A stretch of DNA of 14,000 bases from an uncultured Clostridia bacterium (GTDB lineage Bacteria > Bacillota > Clostridia > TANB77 > CAG-508), in contig CANRGM010000027.1 of the NCBI GenBank assembly GCA_947630155.1, forward strand, positions 1 through 14,000. Reading direction: 5' to 3'. Every line of letters starts with the position of its first letter. The stretch's first letter is position 1. This document shows positions 6,762-14,000 of the stretch, in pieces. The notes beneath the pieces were generated by a model, which was not told the DNA's origin, searched no databases, and saw nothing but the letters and a program-made list of their open reading frames with translations. The position numbers and the translations under genes were made by a program.

Positions 6762-7334
6762 TTATATTTTATACAATTCTACATAAATCGCATATGCTTT
6801 AACTGTTTTTCTTACATACATGTTTGTTTCTTTATATGGTATATTTTCTATATTAGAACCGTCTTTTTTAATTATTCCTTTGGAAATCCAAGTATCAACA
6901 TTACCAATTCCCCCATTATATGCTGCTATTGCTAAATAATAATTTTCATTGTATTTTGCTAGTAATTCATCAAAGTATTTAGTACCTAACATAATATTAA
7001 TTTCTGGCTCATATAACATATCACTTTCAAAATCATTTAAATTCAAATGTTTTGCTATTTCTGTTGCTGTAGAATCCATTAACTGCATTAAGCCCTTTGC
7101 ACCGCTTCCAGAAGTAGCATCTTTATTAAAATTACTTTCAACTTTTATTATTGCATAAATCCACATTGGATCAATATCATTTATTTCTGCATATTTATTT
7201 ACATATTCTGAATATTCTTGTCTATAAAATTGTTTTTGAACTAAATTATAGATATCAAATATTTTTAGCAATAATACCAATATCAATATTACAGCTATTG
7301 CTATTATTGTTTTTACTGTAAACTTTTTTAGCAT
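6762..7334 (-). CDS. Membrane-anchored lytic transglycosylase (SLT domain)
   Basis: 190-residue predicted peptidoglycan lytic transglycosylase, cutting the MurNAc-GlcNAc bond and forming 1,6-anhydro ends. A hydrophobic helix (about 8-27) anchors it, with the catalytic part outside. The Slt70-like domain (about 48-170) shows DIDPMWIYAIIKVES with catalytic Glu66, then SGSGAKGLMQLM (75-86), the LYEPEINIMLGTKYF block (107-121) and AIAAYNGGIGNVDTWI (135-150). These four blocks are the standard signature of the SLT family. An in-frame TTG at 7337 would add one residue. The ATG at 7334 is preferred because GGGGAG lies five bases upstream of it. The gene sits between polA (57 bases upstream) and galE (17 bases downstream), with no terminator visible on either side, so read-through from polA is likely. 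In spore formers, small SLT proteins of this type can act in germination or wall turnover; nothing here decides which. Confidence 0.92.
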   Translation of the reverse strand: MLKKFTVKTIIAIAVILILVLLLKIFDIYNLVQKQFYRQEYSEYVNKYAEINDIDPMWIYAIIKVESNFNKDATSGSGAKGLMQLMDSTATEIAKHLNLNDFESDMLYEPEINIMLGTKYFDELLAKYNENYYLAIAAYNGGIGNVDTWISKGIIKKDGSNIENIPYKETNMYVRKTVKAYAIYVELYKI

Positions 7335-7391
7335 CAAATCTCCCCTTTTTTAATCTTTTGACTACTAGATACATTTTTACACTTACAAGGT

Positions 7392-10130
7392 TTATTTGGC
7401 ATCATACCAATTAAAAGCCTCACATGTTTCTACTTTAAGTGGTACAATCATTTTAATAGCATTCTCCATATTTTCCTTTAATAATTTTGCAACTTCTTCT
7501 TTATCCTTGATATTACACTCAATTATAAGCTCATCATGTACCTGTAATATAATTTGTGCATCCAAATTTTTTTCCTTTAACTTTTTAAAAACATTAATCA
7601 TAGCAATCTTCATTATGTCTGCAGCAGTTCCTTGAATTGGAGTATTCATTGCTGCTCTAGCGCCAAATTGTCTTACCATGTAATTATTAGAAGAAAGTTC
7701 AGGAATATATCTTCTTCTATGGAATAATGTTTCAACATATCCTTTTTGTTTTGTTTCTTCAACAATATCATCCATAAATTGTTTTATTCCATTATACTTT
7801 TCCAAATATTGTTCTATATATTTTTTAGCCTCTTTTCTACTTATTCCTAATTGTTCAGATAATCCGAAATCGCTTATACCATATACTATTCCAAAATTTA
7901 CTGCTTTTGCCGAACTTCTTTGTTCCTTTGTAACTTCATCAATTGGAATTCCTAAAACCTTTGATGCAGCCTGTTTATGAACATCCTCATCATGCAAAAA
8001 TGCTTGTATCATATTTTCATCTTTTGAAATATGTGCTAATACTCTTAACTCTACTTGTGAATAATCAGCATCAATATAAATATATCCTTCTTTAGGTTTA
8101 AATACTTTTCTTAGTTGCTTACCTAACTCTATTCTAGTTGGAATATTTTGCAAGTTTGGTTCAGTACTACTAATTCTTCCTGTTGCAGTTATTGTTTGAT
8201 GGAAGAATGAATGTATTCTATTAGTTTTTTCATTTATATATGGTAGTAGACCTTCAACATATGTAGAATTCAATTTCATTAAACTTCTATACTCTAATAT
8301 TTTTTCTATTATTGGATGATATTTTTTTAATTTTTCTAATATATCTACATCTGTTGAATAACCTGTCTTTGTCTTTTTTATTACTGGTAGATTAAGTTTT
8401 TCAAACAATATCTTCCCTAATTGTTGTGTTGAATTGATATTAAAATCTTCTCCACCTAATTCATGTATTTCCATCGTAAGTGTTTCTAAATTCTTTTTTA
8501 ATTTATCTCCAATTTGTACCAATTCTTCTTTATCTACATACATTCCATTTACTTGCATTTGTGCTAATACCTCTACTAAAGGCATTTCTATATTATTAAA
8601 TAAATCTAGGCTATTTATTTCCTTTAATTTATCTAAAGTTTTGCTTATTAACATTCCTATACAATATACATACATTGCATTTTTATATTTATCAATATCA
8701 ATTTCTTCTTGTTTTTGAGAATTGGATAATTCATCAAATAAATTAATTTGTTCATCTCCAGCTTTATTATTAGACTCTGAATCATTTTGTGCTATATATT
8801 CTTCTATATCGATATCCAAGTATTCTGATGCTAAATTCTGAATTGTTGATTTACTAGTAGGATTCAATACATAACCTGCAATTTCTGCATCATATACTAT
8901 ATTGCTTAAATGTACTCCATTTTCCATTAGCATTACATAATCTTCATTCATTGAATATCCATACTTTTCAATATTTTTATCTTCTAATACTGATTTAAAC
9001 TTTTTTAAGAATTCATCTAAATCTTTTATTTTTATATAATAAACTTCTTCATTTTCTATATCCAAAATATTAATTGATTTTATTTTCTTCTTTATTACAT
9101 TTTTACTTTGCTTATCTATCACTTTTCCAAAATAATATATAAGTTTTCCTTGCTTTTTTATTTTGTTAATTATGTTTTCATCAGAAATATCAATATCTTT
9201 AATTATGAATAATTCACTATTTTTTTTCTTTTCCTGTAATTCGTTTAAATTAAATCTATCTATAAATCTATTGAAATTCAGTTCTTTAAAAATATTTAAG
9301 ACCTCTTTTTTATCCCATTCTTTTACTTCTAAATCCTTAATTTCTTCATTTATTGGAACCTCAACATTTATAGTACCTAAGAATCTTGAAAGTTCTGCTA
9401 ACTCTTTATTTTCAACTATTTTTTCTTTTGTTTTTCCTTTGACAATTGTTGCAGTTCCTTCATCTAGAGCCTTATATAAATTTTCAATGGTTTTATATTC
9501 CTTAATTAAGTTAAGAGCGGTTTTCTCTCCTACACCAGGTACTCCTGGAATATTGTCTGATGAGTCTCCCATTAATCCTTTAACTTCTATTAATGCCTTT
9601 GGTTCTACTCCATATTCTTCTAATATTTTCTTTCTATCAAAATTATCAACTTCAGTTTTTCCTGCCTTAGTCCTAGGAATTCTAATTGTAACCTTATCTG
9701 TTGCAAGCTGAAAAGTATCTCTATCTCCTGATAATATAGTAACCTCTATACTATCTTCTTCAGCTTTTTTTGCAAGAGTTCCTAATATATCATCTGCTTC
9801 ATAACCTTCTTTTTCGATAATGCTTATGTTCATGGCTCTTAATATATCCTTTATAATTGGCATTTGTTCTGCCAATTCGTTTGGCATTCCTTTTCTATTT
9901 GCTTTGTATCCTTCATATGCTTTATGTCTAGCTGTTGGTGCTTTTAAATCAAAAGCAACTGCTATATAATTAGGACTTATCTCTTCAATAACTTTAAAAA
10001 TAATTGACAAAAATCCATAAACGGCATTTGTATATGTGCCATCTTTGGTAGTAAGCATCCTGCTCCCCATAATCCCATAGAAAGCCCTATTCATAATGCT
10101 GTTCCCATCTACAACTAATAATTTTGACAT
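7392..10130 (-). CDS. polA: DNA polymerase I with inactive proofreading domain
   Basis: 912-residue family A polymerase for Okazaki-fragment processing and repair. The 5' nuclease domain (about 1-290) keeps its metal ligands: Asp8 in VVDGN, Glu111/Asp113/Asp114 in EADD, Asp136/Asp138 in SGDRD, Asp189/Asp192 in GDSSDN, then the GVPGVGEKTA helix-hairpin-helix. The middle segment (about 305-510) aligns with the 3'-5' exonuclease position but lacks the DxE of Exo I and the other acidic metal ligands, so proofreading is predicted absent, as in many Bacillota. The polymerase domain (about 515-912) has TATGRISSTEPNLQNIP (648-664), motif A with Asp689 (ADYSQVELR), motif B Arg738-x3-Lys742-x3-Phe746 (RSSAKAVNFGIVYG), and motif C with Asp866 (QVHDEL). 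Phe746 corresponds to E. coli Phe762, which discriminates against dideoxynucleotides. The start has AAGGAG ten bases upstream and a promoter further up. It probably heads an operon with the transglycosylase and galE. Confidence 0.97.
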   Translation of the reverse strand: MSKLLVVDGNSIMNRAFYGIMGSRMLTTKDGTYTNAVYGFLSIIFKVIEEISPNYIAVAFDLKAPTARHKAYEGYKANRKGMPNELAEQMPIIKDILRAMNISIIEKEGYEADDILGTLAKKAEEDSIEVTILSGDRDTFQLATDKVTIRIPRTKAGKTEVDNFDRKKILEEYGVEPKALIEVKGLMGDSSDNIPGVPGVGEKTALNLIKEYKTIENLYKALDEGTATIVKGKTKEKIVENKELAELSRFLGTINVEVPINEEIKDLEVKEWDKKEVLNIFKELNFNRFIDRFNLNELQEKKKNSELFIIKDIDISDENIINKIKKQGKLIYYFGKVIDKQSKNVIKKKIKSINILDIENEEVYYIKIKDLDEFLKKFKSVLEDKNIEKYGYSMNEDYVMLMENGVHLSNIVYDAEIAGYVLNPTSKSTIQNLASEYLDIDIEEYIAQNDSESNNKAGDEQINLFDELSNSQKQEEIDIDKYKNAMYVYCIGMLISKTLDKLKEINSLDLFNNIEMPLVEVLAQMQVNGMYVDKEELVQIGDKLKKNLETLTMEIHELGGEDFNINSTQQLGKILFEKLNLPVIKKTKTGYSTDVDILEKLKKYHPIIEKILEYRSLMKLNSTYVEGLLPYINEKTNRIHSFFHQTITATGRISSTEPNLQNIPTRIELGKQLRKVFKPKEGYIYIDADYSQVELRVLAHISKDENMIQAFLHDEDVHKQAASKVLGIPIDEVTKEQRSSAKAVNFGIVYGISDFGLSEQLGISRKEAKKYIEQYLEKYNGIKQFMDDIVEETKQKGYVETLFHRRRYIPELSSNNYMVRQFGARAAMNTPIQGTAADIMKIAMINVFKKLKEKNLDAQIILQVHDELIIECNIKDKEEVAKLLKENMENAIKMIVPLKVETCEAFNWYDAK

Positions 10131-10164
10131 CTGCGATTTTCTCCTTTAGTAATGTATTTGTTAT

Positions 10165-10186
10165 AATAATACTATCTAGTATTATT
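10165..10186 (-). promoter_or_regulatory. 22-base palindrome at the predicted polA transcription start
   Basis: The perfect 10-base arms AATAATACTA and TAGTATTATT are separated by two bases. The element begins at the predicted +1 of the polA promoter (-10 box at 10193-10198) and lies wholly in the leader. It could be an operator for a dimeric regulator or a leader RNA hairpin; no binding protein can be named from sequence alone. Confidence 0.45.
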
Positions 10187-10192
10187 TAGGTT

Positions 10193-10221
10193 ATAATATC
10201 ACAAAAGTATTTGCATAGCAA
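10193..10221 (-). promoter_or_regulatory. Sigma-A-type promoter for polA
   Basis: On the - strand TTGCTA (10216-10221) and TATTAT (10193-10198) are separated by 17 bases. The -10 box matches five of six consensus positions and the -35 four. The predicted start near 10186 gives a leader of about 56 bases. It lies just after the eno terminator, so polA is probably transcribed independently of eno. Confidence 0.55.
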
Positions 10222-10235
10222 TACGAGAACACTAA

Positions 10236-10284
10236 AAAGAGATAAAAAAAATTTGGGGATATCCCCAAATTTTTTTATCTCTTT
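10236..10284 (-). terminator. Rho-independent terminator of eno, overlapping its stop codon
   Basis: On the - strand the core GGGG-ATAT-CCCC hairpin extends through AAATTTTTTT pairing to an outer AAAGAGAT/ATCTCTTT stem, with one unpaired base in the A/T tract. A run of eight T follows the C-rich arm, and another T run follows the outer stem. The outer arm (10277-10284) lies in the last eno codons and its TAA stop, so the stem begins within coding sequence. Confidence 0.88.
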
Positions 10285-11579
10285 AAACCTTTTCTACCAG
10301 CATAAATAGCCACATCACCCAATTCGGCTTCAATATTTAATAATCTATTATATTTAGCAACTCTATCTGTTCTACAAGGAGCACCAGTCTTAATTTGACC
10401 TGCATTTGTAGCAACTGCAACATCAGCTAATGTTGTATCTTCAGTCTCACCGCTTCTATGAGAAACAACAGCTGTCATACCATTCTTTTTAGCAAGTTCT
10501 ATAGCATCTAATGTTTCTGTTAATGTACCAATTTGATTTAACTTAATTAATATACTATTTGTAACTCCTAAATCAATACCTTTTTGCAATCTCTTGATAT
10601 TTGTAACAAATAAATCGTCACCAACTAATTGAATTCTACTTCCTAATCTGTCTGTTAGTTTTTTCCATCCATCCCAATCTTCTTCTGCTAATCCGTCTTC
10701 AATTGAGATTATTGGATATCTATTTACTAAATCCTCTAGAAAATCTATCATTTCATCACATGTTTTTGTTTCATTAATTTTCCAGAAGTGATATTGTCCT
10801 TCTTTTCCTATTTTCTTAGCTTCATCATACATTTCTGTTGCTGCAACATCTAATGCTAAGCATACTTCTTCTCCTGGTTTATATCCAGCTTTTTCTATAG
10901 CTTCTACTATTAAAGCTAATGCTTCATCTTCATTTTTAACATTTGGAGCAAATCCACCTTCATCACCTACACCTGTAGCTAGTCCTTTAGATTTTAATAC
11001 TTTCTTTAGGTTATGATAAATTTCTGCACTCATTTGCATACATTCAGAAAATGTTTTAGCACCTACTGGCATAATCATAAATTCTTGTACACTTAATGTA
11101 CTATCAGCATGTTTACCACCATTCATTATGTTCATCATAGGAGTTGGTAATACTTTTGCATTTGTTCCTCCTATATATTCATATAATTCTATTCCTAATG
11201 AAGATGCTGCTGCTCTGGCTACTGCTAAAGATACTCCAAGTATTGCATTAGCTCCTAATTTAGCTTTATTTTCTGTTCCATCTAACTCTATTAATGCTTT
11301 ATCTAATTTTACTTGATCATATACATTCATGCCTAAAACTGCATCTCTTATTGTTGTATTAACATTATTTACAGCTTTTAACACACCTTTTCCTAAATAT
11401 CTTTTTGGATCTTCGTCTCTTAACTCAACAGCTTCAAAACTTCCTGTTGATGCTCCTGATGGAACCATAGCTACACCGCTATACCCTCCTGCAATAATCT
11501 CAACTTGAACTGTTGGATTTCCTCTTGAGTCTAAAACTTCTAAGGCTTTTACTTCATCAATTTCTAAATAGTCTTTCAT
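10275..11579 (-). CDS. eno: Enolase (phosphopyruvate hydratase)
   Basis: 434-residue glycolytic enzyme converting 2-phosphoglycerate to phosphoenolpyruvate in the cytoplasm. The N-terminal domain has DSRGNPTVQVE (17-27) and the mobile-loop VPSGASTGSFEAVELRD (39-55). In the barrel, the catalytic acid lies in GVGDEGGFAPN (Glu207), Mg2+ ligands are Asp244 (LALDVAATE), Glu294 (ISIEDGL) and Asp321 (VGDDLF), and the catalytic base is Lys346 in IKLNQIGT. The closing SHRSGETED (373-381) is intact, so the enzyme should be active. The ATG at 11579 is chosen because AGGAGG lies nine bases upstream and the product then begins MKDYLEI. A TTG at 11588 in the same frame abuts the ribosome site and is unlikely. 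The gene has its own promoter and terminator and stands apart from the other glycolytic genes that often neighbour eno, none of which are here. Confidence 0.98.
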   Translation of the reverse strand: MKDYLEIDEVKALEVLDSRGNPTVQVEIIAGGYSGVAMVPSGASTGSFEAVELRDEDPKRYLGKGVLKAVNNVNTTIRDAVLGMNVYDQVKLDKALIELDGTENKAKLGANAILGVSLAVARAAASSLGIELYEYIGGTNAKVLPTPMMNIMNGGKHADSTLSVQEFMIMPVGAKTFSECMQMSAEIYHNLKKVLKSKGLATGVGDEGGFAPNVKNEDEALALIVEAIEKAGYKPGEEVCLALDVAATEMYDEAKKIGKEGQYHFWKINETKTCDEMIDFLEDLVNRYPIISIEDGLAEEDWDGWKKLTDRLGSRIQLVGDDLFVTNIKRLQKGIDLGVTNSILIKLNQIGTLTETLDAIELAKKNGMTAVVSHRSGETEDTTLADVAVATNAGQIKTGAPCRTDRVAKYNRLLNIEAELGDVAIYAGRKGLKR

Positions 11580-11627
11580 ATTTTTCAACCTCCTAAATAT
11601 TTGTTAATATTTTAACATCACTTCGCT

Positions 11628-11656
11628 ATTCTATCACAAATTAATACCGTTTTCAA
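11628..11656 (-). promoter_or_regulatory. Strong sigma-A-type promoter for eno
   Basis: On the - strand TTGAAA (11651-11656) and TAGAAT (11628-11633) are separated by exactly 17 bases, each matching five of six consensus positions. A TGTGA sequence directly before the -10 resembles an extended -10. Predicted start near 11621 gives a leader of about 42 bases ending in AGGAGG. This is the best promoter match in the window, in keeping with a highly expressed glycolytic gene. Confidence 0.7.
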
Positions 11657-11675
11657 GTACTAATTAAAAGTAATA

Positions 11676-13376
11676 TTACCAAATCCATGTATCAAGCCAT
11701 TTTAGATTATTTATATATTCTACTGTTGTAGGGAATCCTGAATATATCGGATAAAATCTTATAAATACCGTAAGTATTATAGCTACAAAAATATATATGA
11801 ATATATCATTTCTAGCCTTTTCGCATATCCACTTCATAAACGCTACTATAGTAAGCATAACAAATGGCAATATTGGAAAATAGTGATATAAAAACATTAT
11901 CCTATCTATTCCCACATAAGAAATCATCATACTTACTATTGCAATAATAAGAAACCAGTATTCAAATTTCTTAGTTTTAATTGCTGCTATAACAGTGTAT
12001 ATCATACAAGGTATGCTAAACCACCATATTGCAGGGTTTCCAAGTAATGCTATTCTTGTAATTTTACCTGTAGAAGTTTCTCCTACCCAATATAAAATTG
12101 ACTGTTTAGTTATAGGCCATGTATACCACATTGAGGAATATGGATGAGTTGCCACCAAATTATGGTGATAATCATACATACGTTGTTGCCATTCCATAAA
12201 AGTATCTATATTCTTTATATATGCGTTTTCTACTATATAACATGGTATAAAAGAAAGTACATAAATTATTATTGGTATTGCAATGAAAAATCCATAACAT
12301 GATAATAATATTATTGTATTTTCTCTTGTTAATTTTTTCTCTTTAATAAATATTTTTATAAACATATTAACAAAGAATATTATAGCTAATCCTAATGCTG
12401 CAAATACACCTGACCATTTAACTGAAATTGCCAGTCCCATAAATAATCCTGAAAAGAACAAACACCACAGTCTTTTCCTTAATGGTTTATCTTCACTTAT
12501 TATATATCTATACATAAATAGGTATTCTAACATTATAAATAAAACTAAAAATCCATCTGCAGTGCCTAATCTTGTCTGAACAAAATGCATACCATCTGCA
12601 GCCATTATTATTGCAGCAAGAACAGAATATCTTGTTTCTTTAAACATCATTTTTGCAAAAACATATATCGTTGGTATCATTAGTATTCCTGCAATATTTC
12701 CCATTAATCTATATGCAAAAGTTGTCATTCCCATAAACAACATTGGAATTGCCATTAATAACTTTCCTAGTGGTGGATGAGTCCATTCATAAAAAGGTAA
12801 ATTATGTTGATGTTCATATGCAGTTCTTGCAAAATACACTTCATCAAAATATGTTGAATTTAAATAACTTATTTCATTAGGCACCGTATCTTGTTCATCT
12901 AAAACTAATTTTGAATTCTCATCTATCGAAGTTAATTGTAATTTATTTCCATTAGTATCATAAATTGCAATTTCTCCTAAGTATATTCCAGCTTTTTTGC
13001 CTACAAGTTTTACATACTCAAAATCTCCACTTATCCCGAAATCATGCCATGCAAAAACACTTTTAGTACTTATATCTAGTGGTGATGCATAATTTTCTCC
13101 ATCATATGACAAATATAATTCATAATTTCCAAAATCTGTACCACAATAATACCTTATATTAGATACATCTGTTCTTCCCTGTTCAATCTTAAATGTAATA
13201 GAATCTCCTTCATATTCTGTTTTCCAAAAAGTCTGTGGATTAGTAAAAGTTCCTAAATTTATAAAAGATACTATTGCATATATAAGTGTAATTATAATAA
13301 TTAAAATAATATCTTTTTTTGTTATTTTAGTTGTTTTCTTTGTTATAACTTCTAAATATTTTTCTTCTTTTTTCAT
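11676..13376 (-). CDS. GT39/PMT-type membrane mannosyltransferase with discoidin-like insert
   Basis: 566-residue multi-pass glycosyltransferase of the protein O-mannosyltransferase (GT39) type, expected to use a polyprenyl-phosphate sugar at the outer face of the membrane. After the first helix (about 22-42) comes an extracytoplasmic region (about 45-150) with YELYLSYDGENY, FEYVKLVG and YLGEIAIYDTNG. This pattern is typical of F5/8 type C (discoidin) galactose-binding-like domains. The catalytic loop follows, with the PMT acidic pair Asp178-Glu179 in YFDEVYFARTAYEH and EWTHPPLGK (197-205). About ten more helices follow, with PMT-like blocks DGMHFVQTRLGTADGF, HPYSSMWYTWPI (411-422) and RIMFLYHYFP (492-501). 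The ATG at 13376 is chosen because GGAGG lies five bases upstream; a longer TTG-started version would overlap that site. It follows the acetyltransferase gene by 28 bases. The substrate cannot be told from sequence; protein O-mannosylation is the family expectation, and other lipid-linked sugar transfer is possible. Confidence 0.88.
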   Translation of the reverse strand: MKKEEKYLEVITKKTTKITKKDIILIIIITLIYAIVSFINLGTFTNPQTFWKTEYEGDSITFKIEQGRTDVSNIRYYCGTDFGNYELYLSYDGENYASPLDISTKSVFAWHDFGISGDFEYVKLVGKKAGIYLGEIAIYDTNGNKLQLTSIDENSKLVLDEQDTVPNEISYLNSTYFDEVYFARTAYEHQHNLPFYEWTHPPLGKLLMAIPMLFMGMTTFAYRLMGNIAGILMIPTIYVFAKMMFKETRYSVLAAIIMAADGMHFVQTRLGTADGFLVLFIMLEYLFMYRYIISEDKPLRKRLWCLFFSGLFMGLAISVKWSGVFAALGLAIIFFVNMFIKIFIKEKKLTRENTIILLSCYGFFIAIPIIIYVLSFIPCYIVENAYIKNIDTFMEWQQRMYDYHHNLVATHPYSSMWYTWPITKQSILYWVGETSTGKITRIALLGNPAIWWFSIPCMIYTVIAAIKTKKFEYWFLIIAIVSMMISYVGIDRIMFLYHYFPILPFVMLTIVAFMKWICEKARNDIFIYIFVAIILTVFIRFYPIYSGFPTTVEYINNLKWLDTWIW

Positions 13377-13404
13377 ACATACCTCCAATTTTCAATAGTT
13401 GTTT

Positions 13405-13815
13405 CTAACTTTTTAAATCTTTAGAATAATATATTAAATCTGTACAAAGTAGATCTCCATCCCATATTTGTTTATCATAATTATCTATGAAGAAATTTTT
13501 TTCTGTTTTCTCATATTTATCAAAACCTTGTTTTACAAAAAATGGTATATTATTTTCAGTTGTTCCAACTATCATTTTATTATATTTTTGTTTGCAATTT
13601 CCACATAGCAGTTTTAATAATTTTTTTGCATATCCTTTATTTCTATACTCCTGTTTTGTAGCCAAATTTTTGAGTTCTACAGTATCTTCATCAATATGTG
13701 AAATCACCACTACAGAAATAATTTCATTATCTTTTAATAAACCATACACATTATAACAATTTAAGTATCTATCAATATTTGACTTAGATAGATTAGTTTC
13801 TGACAACAAATACAT
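13405..13815 (-). CDS. GNAT-family N-acetyltransferase, start uncertain
   Basis: From the first ATG the product is 136 residues and lacks the usual first strand. The GNAT core is clear: VELKNLATKQEYRNKGYAKK (46-65) holds the acetyl-CoA binding R-N-K-G-Y-A, and TTENNIPFFVKQGFDKY (85-101) is the typical late helix/strand pair. The ATG at 13815 has only a weak AAGAAG five bases upstream. Reading upstream in the same frame gives an uninterrupted 38 codons, including IEFKKITNKEDY, which looks like a normal GNAT first strand and helix. No ATG, GTG or TTG lies in that stretch, which begins after an in-frame TGA at 13930-13932. The real product may therefore be longer, with a rare start codon, or the gene may have lost its 5' end. 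The acyl acceptor is unknown. It lies 28 bases upstream of the mannosyltransferase on the same strand, so co-transcription is likely. Confidence 0.75.
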   Translation of the reverse strand: MYLLSETNLSKSNIDRYLNCYNVYGLLKDNEIISVVVISHIDEDTVELKNLATKQEYRNKGYAKKLLKLLCGNCKQKYNKMIVGTTENNIPFFVKQGFDKYEKTEKNFFIDNYDKQIWDGDLLCTDLIYYSKDLKS

Positions 13816-13929
13816 GTAATCTTCTTTATTTGTTATTTTTTTAAATTCTATAGTTCTTGTTTTAATATTCTTTAAATCATCAGGTAATTGTGGTTTTGGT
13901 TGGTTGCTATTATTATATCTACTTTCTTC

Positions 13930-14000
13930 TCAACTCCTCGTATCTAACCATTTAAATTCGCGTACCCTGTCGTTCTTCATTAAAACAGTTATAATATCAA
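13930..14000 (-). CDS. Open frame entering from the right edge and ending in TGA (partial, unrecognised)
   Basis: On the - strand this frame is open from the window edge to a TGA at 13930-13932, encoding about 22 residues with an internal methionine at 13980 and an end reading EFKWLDTRS. It is in the same frame as the acetyltransferase that follows. Codons such as CGC, AGG, ACG, GAC and AAC are common here but rare in the rest of the window. It may be the tail of an upstream gene, or the 5' part of an acetyltransferase gene broken by a nonsense change. I do not recognise the sequence. Confidence 0.35.
   Translation of the reverse strand, partial: DIITVLMKNDRVREFKWLDTRS

Noticed and set aside
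9163..9711. Open frame of 182 codons on the + strand opposite polA
   Set aside because: It lies entirely opposite a clearly conserved polA region. Its Ser/Phe/Ile-rich composition is what antisense reading of A/T-rich coding DNA produces, and it has no convincing ribosome site.
13930..13932. TGA read as an amino acid (recoding) so that the acetyltransferase would be one long protein
   Set aside because: Every Trp codon I checked in the window is TGG, and no conserved gene contains an internal TGA. A recoded genome would show many.
13930..13985. GC-richer patch at the right edge as a structured RNA or riboswitch
   Set aside because: I could not fold it into a convincing conserved structure or match a known riboswitch core, and the frame is open across it.

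Overview
This window looks like an ordinary stretch of core chromosome from a low-GC Bacillota organism, most likely an anaerobic member of the Clostridia. The evidence is strong A/T bias, AGGAGG-type ribosome binding sites, stop codons that are almost all TAA, a clear sporulation-type sigma factor (SigH), a DNA polymerase I without a working proofreading site, and an L,D-transpeptidase carrying a PASTA domain. I found no CRISPR array, transposase, integrase, phage gene or recognisable defence cassette. I also saw no convincing undescribed multi-gene system. The second-look items are modest.

Layout from left to right. The 3' end of an aspartate-semialdehyde dehydrogenase gene (asd, + strand) runs in from the left edge. 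It meets the convergent ychF gene across a long A/T hairpin. A minus-strand group follows (transcribed right to left): sigH, a tRNA-Thr(GGT) with its own promoter, a membrane-anchored L,D-transpeptidase, and ychF. Divergent from sigH, on the + strand, is a 562-residue single-pass protein of unknown function. It ends at a strong hairpin shared with convergent galE. The minus strand then carries polA, a lytic transglycosylase and galE, closely spaced and probably one operon. Upstream of polA lies enolase (eno), with a clear promoter and a rho-independent terminator that begins inside its stop codon. At the right are a GNAT acetyltransferase and a GT39/PMT-type membrane mannosyltransferase, 28 bases apart and probably co-transcribed.

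Common themes are cell-envelope work (L,D-transpeptidase, lytic transglycosylase, UDP-sugar epimerase, protein O-mannosyltransferase, the unknown anchored protein) mixed with housekeeping (asd, ychF, polA, eno, tRNA). For several genes the best start lies inside the longest open frame, because the ribosome binding site points to an internal ATG: ychF at 1344, the transglycosylase at 7334, eno at 11579, and the mannosyltransferase at 13376.

The right edge (13816-14000) is the least settled part. The acetyltransferase frame stays open well upstream of its first ATG, up to an in-frame TGA. Beyond that TGA the same frame is open to the window edge, in DNA with different codon use.
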